From Nitrosomonas sp. (GTDB lineage: Bacteria > Pseudomonadota > Gammaproteobacteria > Burkholderiales > Nitrosomonadaceae): DNA of 7,657 nt. Shown one piece after another: positions 1 through 5,937 of the stretch (position 1 is the stretch's first letter; each line of letters starts with the position of its first letter). Location: NCBI GenBank assembly GCA_029881855.1, contig JAOULU010000075.1:1-7657 (forward strand), written 5' to 3'. Position numbers and translations under genes: made by a program. The notes under the pieces are model-generated. The model did not search any database. It was given only the letters and a program-made list of their open reading frames with translations, and was not told the origin of the DNA.

Positions 1-655
1 TTTTCTCGAAAACGCCTAGTGTAGAAGGGTTAGTTAGCATTAATCCGGCAGTTTTAGGTCCAACAGCCGCTTTCAATGCACCCATGTCTACATTGCCTTC
101 TTTATCGGTTGCGATTTCAACCACTTTAAAACCGCACATAACAGCAGTAGCAGGGTTGGTACCATGCGCAGCATCGGGTACGATAATCTCGTTGCGCTCG
201 AAGTTTCCCTTAGATTCATGATAGGCGCGGATCATCATAACACCGATGAGCTCACCTTGTGCGCCGGCCATAGGCGTTAAGCTAACGCCTGCCATACCGG
301 TGACATCTTTTAAAATCTCTTGCAACTCATACATGCATGCCAGATAACCTTGTCCAGTGTTCTCTGGAGCCAATGGGTGTCGGTTAATAAATTGTGGCAA
401 CATGGCCAATGAATTACAGGCACGGGGGTTATATTTCATTGTGCATGAACCCAATGGATAGAATTCAGTGTCGATAGAAAAATTCTTCTGAGATAAGCGC
501 GTGTAATGGCGCACGGTATCCATCTCAGAAACTTCCGGCAGTAATGGGGGTGTTTTGCGTTGCAAATTTTCAGGTATTTTATTGGCGCTTGCAGCAGTTG
601 CAGGAGCCTGAGAATAATTGCGACGCCCTGGGCGAGAGTGTTCAAATATCAACAT
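1..655 (-). CDS. gcvPB: Glycine dehydrogenase (decarboxylating) subunit 2, GcvPB, partial
   Basis: This is the pyridoxal-phosphate-binding half of a split P-protein, which with GcvPA decarboxylates glycine and transfers the aminomethyl group to lipoyl-GcvH in the cytoplasm. The frame is open from the ATG at 655 to the left edge (218 codons), so the C-terminal part is missing. Visible family motifs are the N-terminal [22 protein letters not shown] (about 68-77), DAAHGTNPA (161-169) and TNPSTLG (209-214). By family knowledge the lysine that holds pyridoxal phosphate lies further along, outside the window. The gene starts 24 nt after the tpx stop and is the last visible gene of the operon. It has no good ribosome binding site: the nearest purine-rich stretch, AGGAT, is about 16 nt upstream of the ATG, so translation may depend on ribosomes finishing tpx. 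Identity is secure; only completeness is unknown. Confidence 0.96.
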   Translation of the reverse strand, partial: MLIFEHSRPGRRNYSQAPATAASANKIPENLQRKTPPLLPEVSEMDTVRHYTRLSQKNFSIDTEFYPLGSCTMKYNPRACNSLAMLPQFINRHPLAPENTGQGYLACMYELQEILKDVTGMAGVSLTPMAGAQGELIGVMMIRAYHESKGNFERNEIIVPDAAHGTNPATAVMCGFKVVEIATDKEGNVDMGALKAAVGPKTAGLMLTNPSTLGVFEK

Positions 656-679
656 GATTTTATGTGACGTTATCCTGAT

Positions 680-1174
680 TTATTTTAAAGCAGCCAAGGC
701 TGCATCATAGTTGGGTTCATCGGCAATTTCTGGTACTAACTCAGCATGAATGATTGTGTCTGACTCATCCAGAACAATAACCGCGCGTGCGGTAATACCT
801 GCAAACGGGCCTTCAGCTATGGCAACGCCATAGTCACGCATAAAGTTAGCGCCTCGCATGGTTGACAAGGTGACGACTTTATCTAGATTCTCAGTATCAC
901 AGAAGCGGCTCATGGCGAAGGGTAAATCTGCTGCAATAATTAATACGACCGTATTATCCATATTGCTGGCTTGCTCGTTAAATTTGCGTGTCGAGAGTGC
1001 ACATACGGGTGTGTCGAGACTTGGGACAATATTCAAGACTTTTTTCTTGCCCGCATAATTAGCCAGTGTGACATCAACAAGGTCTCTGTTCACGAGTGAA
1101 AATGGTTTGGCTTTTTCGCCGACTTTTGGAAAGACACCATCAACTTTAATCGGATTGCCTAAATGAGTGACCAT
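680..1174 (-). CDS. tpx: Thiol peroxidase (Tpx, atypical 2-Cys peroxiredoxin)
   Basis: This thioredoxin-dependent peroxidase reduces hydrogen peroxide and organic hydroperoxides. The 164-residue protein is about the usual length (E. coli Tpx is 168) and is similar throughout. The peroxidatic cysteine is Cys58 in [16 protein letters not shown], with the active-site Thr55 in place. The resolving cysteine is Cys92 in [11 protein letters not shown], and the conserved arginine is Arg130 in [10 protein letters not shown]. Everything needed for catalysis appears present. A strong ribosome binding site, AAAGGA, lies 6 nt before the ATG. The gene is on the same strand as the gcv genes, 60 nt after gcvPA and 24 nt before gcvPB, so it interrupts the pair encoding the two P-protein subunits. 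A weak internal promoter may precede it. Any functional link to glycine cleavage is inference. Confidence 0.96.
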   Translation of the reverse strand: MVTHLGNPIKVDGVFPKVGEKAKPFSLVNRDLVDVTLANYAGKKKVLNIVPSLDTPVCALSTRKFNEQASNMDNTVVLIIAADLPFAMSRFCDTENLDKVVTLSTMRGANFMRDYGVAIAEGPFAGITARAVIVLDESDTIIHAELVPEIADEPNYDAALAALK

Positions 1175-1192
1175 AGTATTTCCTTTATTAGA

Positions 1193-1222
1193 ATTGTAAA
1201 TTGGATATCGTGTAACTAATAA
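1193..1222 (-). promoter_or_regulatory. Possible internal promoter for tpx and gcvPB
   Basis: Between gcvPA and tpx the minus strand carries TACAAT (1193-1198), five of six matches to the sigma70 -10 box. An 18-nt spacer separates it from TTATTA (1217-1222), which matches only three of six bases of a -35 box. The predicted start would lie just before the tpx ribosome binding site, leaving a very short leader. The region is AT-rich, so chance is a serious alternative. Confidence 0.25.
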
Positions 1223-1234
1223 TGGCTTATGAAA

Positions 1235-2587
1235 TTAGTTGATAGCCTGGGTTAGCAGTTCAGCATATTGCTGTATATCCTTAGATGTTTTTGTTTCTGT
1301 CGCGCAGACGAGTAAAGTGTTGCCCATTTCTGCGTAGTGTTCTTGTATATTCAGACCCGCAATGATGCCCTTGTCTTTTAATTTGGACAGAATTTCATTG
1401 ATAGGCGCAGGTAAAGTTAACGCTGCCTCATGGAAAATAGGCCCACTAAAGGTTCTTTTTACACCAGCAATTTTTTCTATGCGTTCAACCAACTCAAGTG
1501 TGTTGGCATGGGATTGTGCCGCAACAAGGCGTAAACCCTCGGGACCAAGTAATGCCATGTAAATGGTGGCCGCTGTGACCATTAGACCTTGGTTGGTACA
1601 AATGTTTGATGTGGCTTTAGAACGTCGAATATGCTGTTCGCGTGCTTGTAGTGTGAGCACAAATCCTGGTTTATTGTCTAAATCGTTGGTTTTACCAATG
1701 ATACGACCAGGGATTTGTCTTAGTAGATTATTCTTACAGGCCATAAACCCAAAATATGGGCCACCACTGGACAAAGGAATGCCCAATGGTTGACCTTCGC
1801 CTACAGCAATATCAGCACCTTTACTGCCCCATTCTCCGGGTGGTGTGAGTAGTGCCAGTGCGGTTGGGTTAACCACACCAATCGCAAAAGCATCTTTGCT
1901 GTGCGCCCAATCTGTTAATGCGTCAACGTTTTCTAGGACACCAAAAAAGTTAGGCTGAGGAATAACTAATGCAGCAAAATCTTCATTAGAAATCTCGTCG
2001 AGAGATTCTGGCAAAACCTGTCCCGATTGGGTGCAAAAAGGGAGTTCGACGACTTCAATTTTTTGATTGCTGACAATGGCACGAACGACTTTTCGATAAA
2101 CAGGGTGAACAGTCTTGGGTATTAGGATACGGCGTGATGACTTATGGGATCGTACTGCCATTAAGGCTGCTTCAGCCAATGCAGTAGCACCATCGTACAT
2201 GCTGGCATTGGAAACATCCATGCCAGTGAGTGATGCCATCATCGTCTGATATTCATAGAGTAATTGTAATGTGCCCTGACTGGCTTCAGCTTGGTACGGC
2301 GTGTAGGAAGAATAGAATTCACCGCGCGTGGTAATCTGCCATACTGCGGCGGGTATATGGTGCTCATAGGCACCTGCACCGATGAAGTTTTGATAGAGTC
2401 CATCGGTATTGGCGCGTTCCATCATAAGCCGAGTTATTTCCATTTCACTTAGGCCTGGCGGAACACCTGTTAACTCACCACAAATTAAGTCATTTGGAAT
2501 TTCATCAAAAAGTTCTTCAATAGTGTTTGCGCCAATGCTGGAAAGCATTTCAGCAATATCTTCTTTAGTATGTGGAATAAACGGCAT
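1235..2587 (-). CDS. gcvPA: Glycine dehydrogenase (decarboxylating) subunit 1, GcvPA
   Basis: This is the other half of the split P-protein. It pairs with GcvPB to form the glycine decarboxylase of the cleavage system. Its 450 residues match the normal subunit length. Motifs in order are MPFIPHT at the N-terminus, [10 protein letters not shown] (about 70-79), [20 protein letters not shown] (94-113), [10 protein letters not shown] (127-136), [20 protein letters not shown] (265-284) and [18 protein letters not shown] (317-334). The fold is of the PLP-dependent aspartate aminotransferase type, but the cofactor lysine is carried by the partner subunit. The start is fixed by the conserved N-terminus, yet no Shine-Dalgarno sequence precedes it. 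A short frame on the same strand (2589-2645) ends one base before this ATG and could provide translational coupling. It lies 81 nt after gcvH and 60 nt before tpx. Confidence 0.97.
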   Translation of the reverse strand: MPFIPHTKEDIAEMLSSIGANTIEELFDEIPNDLICGELTGVPPGLSEMEITRLMMERANTDGLYQNFIGAGAYEHHIPAAVWQITTRGEFYSSYTPYQAEASQGTLQLLYEYQTMMASLTGMDVSNASMYDGATALAEAALMAVRSHKSSRRILIPKTVHPVYRKVVRAIVSNQKIEVVELPFCTQSGQVLPESLDEISNEDFAALVIPQPNFFGVLENVDALTDWAHSKDAFAIGVVNPTALALLTPPGEWGSKGADIAVGEGQPLGIPLSSGGPYFGFMACKNNLLRQIPGRIIGKTNDLDNKPGFVLTLQAREQHIRRSKATSNICTNQGLMVTAATIYMALLGPEGLRLVAAQSHANTLELVERIEKIAGVKRTFSGPIFHEAALTLPAPINEILSKLKDKGIIAGLNIQEHYAEMGNTLLVCATETKTSKDIQQYAELLTQAIN

Positions 2588-2588
2588 G

Positions 2589-2645
2589 TTAGGTATTGAT
2601 AAATCTTAAAGAAATAATAAAAGTTAGTATGCTTGTGCTTGCCAT
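2589..2645 (-). CDS. Possible 18-codon leader ORF before gcvPA
   Basis: The gcvH-gcvPA gap holds a short open frame that begins with ATG at 2645, encodes [18 protein letters not shown], and ends with TAA one base before the gcvPA start codon (TAA-C-ATG). The peptide is hydrophobic in its middle. No convincing ribosome binding site precedes it, and in AT-rich DNA a frame this short can occur by chance. It is listed because its stop position would allow termination-reinitiation onto gcvPA, which has no Shine-Dalgarno sequence of its own. Confidence 0.2.
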   Translation of the reverse strand: MASTSILTFIISLRFINT

Positions 2646-2668
2646 ATCAATCAATGAATTTTTAGCGC

Positions 2669-3058
2669 TTAGTGCGCTTCGTTCTCTAATAGAGATTGAT
2701 AACCTGCTGCATCAAGCAATCCATCAAGTTCAGTGGTATTGGAAGGGTTCAGTTTAAATAGCCATGAACCATAGGCATCCTGATTGATTTTCTCTGGCTC
2801 AGATTCAAGATCAGAATTAATAGCAGTGACTTCTCCTGAAATTGGCGCATAAACATCAGCGGCTGCTTTTACTGATTCAGCTACGGCGCATTCTTCTTTT
2901 TGTTTAAGTTCACGACCTACTTGTGGTAACTCAACAAACACCATGTCGCCAAGTAATTCTTGTGCATGGTGGGTAACACCAATCGTTACTGTACCGTCAC
3001 TCTCAGTTTTTACCCATTCATGTGAGTTGGTATATTTTAAGTCTGTTGGAACACTCAT
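2669..3058 (-). CDS. gcvH: Glycine cleavage system H protein (lipoyl carrier)
   Basis: GcvH is the small lipoylated shuttle of the glycine cleavage complex. Its lipoyl arm accepts the aminomethyl group from the P-protein, presents it to GcvT, and is reoxidised by the L-protein. The 129-residue length is typical. The lipoyl lysine is Lys64 in the motif [15 protein letters not shown]. Other H-protein landmarks are YTNSHEWV (9-16), [14 protein letters not shown] (25-38), a PISGEV turn and the C-terminal GSWLFK segment. The ATG is preceded by GGAG eight bases upstream. It follows gcvT after 43 nt and precedes gcvPA by 81 nt in the operon order T-H-PA-tpx-PB. A five-base-pair hairpin (2664-2678) sits over the stop codon but has no U-tract, so it is not called a terminator. 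Confidence 0.98.
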   Translation of the reverse strand: MSVPTDLKYTNSHEWVKTESDGTVTIGVTHHAQELLGDMVFVELPQVGRELKQKEECAVAESVKAAADVYAPISGEVTAINSDLESEPEKINQDAYGSWLFKLNPSNTTELDGLLDAAGYQSLLENEAH

Positions 3059-3101
3059 TTTATTACTCCAGAATTAAGTCAATTTTCATTATTATTACAA
3101 T

Positions 3102-4193
3102 TCAAACCAGCACTTTGCCATTTCTTACAAATGGGTATTTTACCACTTTGGCACGTAGTTTTTTATCTCGTACTAAAACATTTACTTCATCGCCTATTGA
3201 TAGTTGTGAAGTAATGCGTGCAAGTGCAATCGATTGGTTAATGGTAGGTGAAAAACCGCCACTGGTGATTTCGCCTTGGTATTCAGTGCCATCATGTTGT
3301 GCAACAACAGTTTGGTGTCCGCGTAGCACACCACGATCAAGTAAAACCAACCCAGCGAGTTGATTTGTTGCGGGGGAATCTAGGAGTGCTTGTTTGCCTA
3401 TAAAGTCGCGCTCGCTTTTCAAGTCAACCGTCCATGCTAGGCCAGATTCAAGTGGGGAGGTTGATTCATCCATATCCTGACCGTAAAGATTCATGCCTGC
3501 TTCTAATCGCAGTGTGTCACGAGCTCCTAGTCCAGCAGGTGCAACGCCGGCTGCAGACAATGCGTTCCAGAAGGTCGTGGCATCATCTGCGGGCAGTATA
3601 ATTTCAAAGCCATCTTCGCCAGTATAGCCAGTACGTGCAATAAAATATTGATTGAGAACGGTTGATTGGAATAATTTTAAGTTTTCTGTGGCTGCCTGTG
3701 AATCAGGTATCACTTGCCAGACTTTTGCTCGTGCATTAGGGCCTTGAACAGCAATCATGGCTAAATCACGGCGTGGTGTAATTTCAAGATCAGGTGCGAG
3801 GGTATCTCGTTGTTTCAGTATCCACGCGACATCTTTTTCAGCTGTGCCGGCGTTGACAACAATGCGGAACCAGGACTCAGACAGGAAATACACAATAAGA
3901 TCGTCGATTATACCGCCATCTTGCTTTAACATGCAGGTATATAGTGCTTTGCCGGGGGTTTTTAGTTTGTCGACGTTATTAGCAAGTAACTGACGTAAGA
4001 ATGTGCGGGTATTATCACCTTTAATATCAACTGGCAGCATGTGCGAGACATCAAACATACCGGCATCTTGGCGTACTTTATGGTGTTCTTCTAATTGTGA
4101 GCCATAATGTAGTGGCATATCCCAACCACCAAAATCTACCATTTTGGCATTCATATCACGGTGAGCCTGATTAAGGGGTGTTGTTTGTAGCAC
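3102..4193 (-). CDS. gcvT: Glycine cleavage system T protein (aminomethyltransferase)
   Basis: GcvT takes the aminomethyl group on lipoyl-GcvH, releases ammonia and forms 5,10-methylenetetrahydrofolate. The 363-residue protein is close to the E. coli length and similar from end to end. Landmarks are [15 protein letters not shown] (18-32), GMFDVSHM (45-52), [11 protein letters not shown] (93-103) with the conserved catalytic aspartate region at 97-98, MIAVQGPNA (146-154), [12 protein letters not shown] (186-197) and [13 protein letters not shown] (222-234). The start codon is GTG (4191-4193), chosen because the following residues align with the E. coli N-terminus and GGGAG lies about eight bases upstream. 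The next methionines (14 and 18) would remove conserved sequence. It is the first gene of the operon, just downstream of the glycine riboswitch. Confidence 0.97.
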   Translation of the reverse strand: MLQTTPLNQAHRDMNAKMVDFGGWDMPLHYGSQLEEHHKVRQDAGMFDVSHMLPVDIKGDNTRTFLRQLLANNVDKLKTPGKALYTCMLKQDGGIIDDLIVYFLSESWFRIVVNAGTAEKDVAWILKQRDTLAPDLEITPRRDLAMIAVQGPNARAKVWQVIPDSQAATENLKLFQSTVLNQYFIARTGYTGEDGFEIILPADDATTFWNALSAAGVAPAGLGARDTLRLEAGMNLYGQDMDESTSPLESGLAWTVDLKSERDFIGKQALLDSPATNQLAGLVLLDRGVLRGHQTVVAQHDGTEYQGEITSGGFSPTINQSIALARITSQLSIGDEVNVLVRDKKLRAKVVKYPFVRNGKVLV

Positions 4194-4214
4194 GGTTTAT
4201 TCTCCCGGAATTGT

Positions 4215-4239
4215 AAAAACAAGTCATATTGAATGACTT
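4215..4239 (-). terminator. Hairpin plus U-tract in the riboswitch expression platform
   Basis: Three to seven bases past aptamer II the transcript contains AAGUCAU and AUGACUU (4233-4239 and 4221-4227), a perfect 7-bp stem with a 5-nt loop. After one G comes a run of five U (4215-4219). This has the shape of an intrinsic terminator, placed where a transcriptional glycine ON-switch would have one. The stem is AU-rich and therefore weak. Whether it really terminates, and what competing structure would disrupt it, is not evident. Confidence 0.5.
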
Positions 4240-4241
4240 CA

Positions 4242-4447
4242 CCCCTCTGTCCTTTTTACCTGAGAGATTTGCGGATAAACTTTCCGCGTGCCCCTTCGGT
4301 GGCTAAGTATAATCACTTAGCACTCTCCAGATTGCCTGTCACAAACGGTTCTCGGGGTACAAGTTAGGCTTGACCATGCCTGAGCGATTCCGGGGGGGTT
4401 ACGCCTTCGGCGGCGCCCTAAAAACGGCGCGCTCTCCTGCTTGGACA
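4242..4447 (-). ncRNA. Tandem glycine riboswitch upstream of gcvT
   Basis: Two consecutive glycine aptamers precede gcvT. Aptamer I runs from about 4447 to 4337, with GGAGAG near its start, the core CCGAAGG, then CGCUCAGGC. Its ends UGUC and GACA can pair as P1. After a few linker bases, aptamer II runs from about 4333 to 4242, with GGAGAG, a P2 stem CUAAGU/ACUUAG, CACCGAAGGGG, a P3 stem GCGGA/UCCGC, CUCUCAGGUAAAAAGGAC, and P1 pairing UCUG with CAGA. These are the hallmarks of the gcvT-motif riboswitch, which normally turns glycine cleavage genes on when glycine is abundant. Aptamer I holds an unusually long segment after its CUCAGGC, including an extra hairpin (4356-4375). The exact outer boundaries are estimates. 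Confidence 0.95.
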
Positions 4448-4465
4448 TAAAATGGCAGATTGCGC

Positions 4466-4495
4466 ACTATACCTTAGCAAGTATGGTTTATACAA
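4466..4495 (-). promoter_or_regulatory. Candidate sigma70 promoter of the gcv operon
   Basis: On the minus strand TTGTAT (4490-4495) and TATAGT (4466-4471) are separated by 18 bp. The -10 box matches the consensus at five of six positions and the -35 at three. The predicted start, near 4460, lies a little upstream of aptamer I, as needed for a riboswitch leader. The position fits well; the assignment is by pattern only. Confidence 0.5.
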
Positions 4496-4720
4496 GATAT
4501 CTCACAAAAATTTAGTAAAAAAATTTAGTTTGTTTTTCAAATAAGTATCTACAGGGATTGTTGAGTAACTGATTGGTTTATCATGGTTGTCGATTTATAA
4601 GTATTCTGATGATTTTAAAACAGTCGATCAGTTTGAGATTTATTGTCATACTGCATACTTGACGATTTGTGATTATTGTAGAATTAAGTCTGTACATGGA
4701 TGAGTATAAAAGGAAGAGTG
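4496..4720. other. AT-rich divergent intergenic region
   Basis: Together with the riboswitch and its promoter this makes a 527-nt span without a protein gene between gcvT and the divergent dehydrogenase gene. This portion is AT-rich with poly-A and poly-T stretches near 4505-4540. The best plus-strand promoter candidate is TTGACG (4659-4664) with TAGAAT (4679-4684), but their 14-bp spacing is too short for a standard sigma70 site. AGGAAG (4711-4716) is the ribosome binding site of the downstream gene. No RNA gene, terminator or conserved operator is recognisable here. Confidence 0.5.
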
Positions 4721-5419
4721 ATGAGAACAGTTTTGATTACTGGTGCTAACCGCGGTATAGGTTTGGAATTTGTGAATCAATATGCAAGGGATGGATGGCG
4801 TGTTTTGGCGTGTTGTCGTTGTCCTGATACAGCGGATGTACTAGACAATCTGGCGAAGCAATATCCTGAACAGGTTATGGTCCATGCACTAGATCTTACC
4901 AACCATAAACAAATTGAACAGCTATCAAAAACATTATCTACAATACCTATTGATTTGTTGATTAATAATGCCGGTGTTTATCCCACAGCTAGAGGGGATA
5001 ATTTTGGTAAAACAGACTATAAAGCATGGATGCATGCATTTGAGATTAACACCATGGGGCCGCTTAAAATGGCAGAGGTTTTTTTTAAACAAATTTCAAT
5101 CAGTGATTTGAAAACGATTGTTACGATAACGAGTAAGATGGGTAGTATCGCAGATAATCATCGTGGTGCAAGCTATGTTTATCGAACCAGTAAATCAGCA
5201 GTTAATATGGTGATGAAAAGTCTTGCGATAGATTTAGAATCAGCTGGTATTACTGTTGTTTCATTGCATCCGGGATGGGTCAGAACAGATATGGGGGGAC
5301 CAAATGGATTGATTTCGGCTGAGCATAGTGTCACTGGTATGCGACAAGTGATTGATGAATTAAGCTATGCAGATTCTGGTAAGTTTTATGCTTTTGATGG
5401 GCAAGTTGTACCTTGGTGA
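4721..5419 (+). CDS. Short-chain dehydrogenase/reductase, CsgA/C-factor-like
   Basis: This is a classical-type SDR oxidoreductase of 232 residues; the substrate is unknown. The Rossmann nucleotide-binding motif TGANRGIG is at 7-14, the structural INNAG at 81-85, and a conserved Asn at 110. The catalytic Ser138 sits in ITSKMGS, with Tyr154 and Lys158 in YRTSK. After these comes the HPGWVRTDMGGP segment (about 183-195) and a conserved GQVVPW end. These details resemble the C-factor/CsgA-like SDR subgroup common in proteobacteria. The cofactor preference, NAD or NADP, is not certain. An in-frame ATG also lies at 4700, but the start at 4721 is preferred: AGGA lies 6 nt before it and the protein then begins directly with the first beta strand, MRTVLITG. 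It is probably co-transcribed with the acetyltransferase gene 53 nt downstream and diverges from the gcv operon. Confidence 0.9.
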   Translation: MRTVLITGANRGIGLEFVNQYARDGWRVLACCRCPDTADVLDNLAKQYPEQVMVHALDLTNHKQIEQLSKTLSTIPIDLLINNAGVYPTARGDNFGKTDYKAWMHAFEINTMGPLKMAEVFFKQISISDLKTIVTITSKMGSIADNHRGASYVYRTSKSAVNMVMKSLAIDLESAGITVVSLHPGWVRTDMGGPNGLISAEHSVTGMRQVIDELSYADSGKFYAFDGQVVPW

Positions 5420-5472
5420 AACAATAGATAGTTTGGTTGTTATGATAGAAATAAAGTGATTAGGGCTTTTGT

Positions 5473-5925
5473 ATGACAGTGAAGTGGCAGCGAGATGATT
5501 TTACTATTACTGATGATTTTTCTGCTTTAGACATTACACTTATTCATGATTTTTTGCGCCATTCTTACTGGGCAAAAGAAATACCTCGAGAGACCGTTGT
5601 TCGGTCGTTAGAGCATTCCATTTGTTTTGGGATGTTTTATAAAGATAAACAAATTGGTTTTTGTCGTGTTGTCACCGATTGTGCAACTTTTGCCTATCTG
5701 GCGGATGTCTTTGTCATGGAAACATTTCGCGCACAAGGACTGGGGAAGTGGTTGGTGGATTGTGTGTTAGCACACCCTGATCTTCAAGGTTTGCGTCGAT
5801 GGATGTTGTCAACACTAGACGCCCATTGGTTATATGAGAAACATAACTTTGTGCCACTCAAACATCCTGACTGGTTTATGGAAATAGCCAAGCCTAATAT
5901 ATATTTGAACGATAAAAATGATTGA
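5473..5925 (+). CDS. GNAT-family N-acetyltransferase
   Basis: This is a single-domain acetyl-CoA-dependent acyltransferase of 150 residues, presumably cytoplasmic; the acceptor substrate is unknown. The core fold is visible as a beta strand FGMFYKDKQIGFCRVV (about 52-67), strand 4 LADVFV (76-81), and the acetyl-CoA pyrophosphate loop RAQGLG (86-91), which fits the Q/R-x-x-G-x-G/A signature. LYEKHNFVPL (120-129) forms the usual C-terminal Y-x-x-x-x-F element. The segments SYWAKEIPRE (31-40) and HPDLQGLRRWMLST (101-114) recall a widespread uncharacterised bacterial GNAT subfamily. AGGG lies 7-8 nt before the ATG. The gene follows the dehydrogenase gene by 53 nt on the same strand with no visible terminator between them. 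It converges with the cyclase gene, with only 12 nt between their stop codons. Confidence 0.9.
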   Translation: MTVKWQRDDFTITDDFSALDITLIHDFLRHSYWAKEIPRETVVRSLEHSICFGMFYKDKQIGFCRVVTDCATFAYLADVFVMETFRAQGLGKWLVDCVLAHPDLQGLRRWMLSTLDAHWLYEKHNFVPLKHPDWFMEIAKPNIYLNDKND

Positions 5926-5937
5926 AAATTGTATTAA

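Noticed and set aside
436..645. Open frame of 69 codons on the minus strand
   Set aside because: It overlaps gcvPB out of frame. The gcvPB frame carries unmistakable family motifs, while this one resembles nothing recognisable.
2664..2678. Hairpin AGCGC/GCGCT at the gcvH stop codon as a terminator
   Set aside because: The stem is only five base pairs and no U-tract follows it in the gcv direction, so termination is unlikely.
3022..3363. Open frame of 113 codons on the plus strand
   Set aside because: It lies antisense to the gcvT and gcvH ends and shows no recognisable motif or ribosome binding site.
4567..4633. Inverted repeat AACTGAT/ATCAGTT in the divergent intergenic region
   Set aside because: The arms are only seven bases with more than 50 nt between them in AT-rich DNA, which is expected by chance; no promoter position supports an operator.
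4659..4684. TTGACG/TAGAAT as promoter of the dehydrogenase gene
   Set aside because: The 14-bp spacing is too short for a sigma70 promoter, so it is mentioned only in the intergenic entry.
4700..4720. Upstream in-frame ATG of the dehydrogenase gene, adding seven residues
   Set aside because: The ATG at 4721 has AGGA at ideal spacing and places the nucleotide-binding strand at the N-terminus as in relatives; the earlier ATG has no good ribosome binding site.
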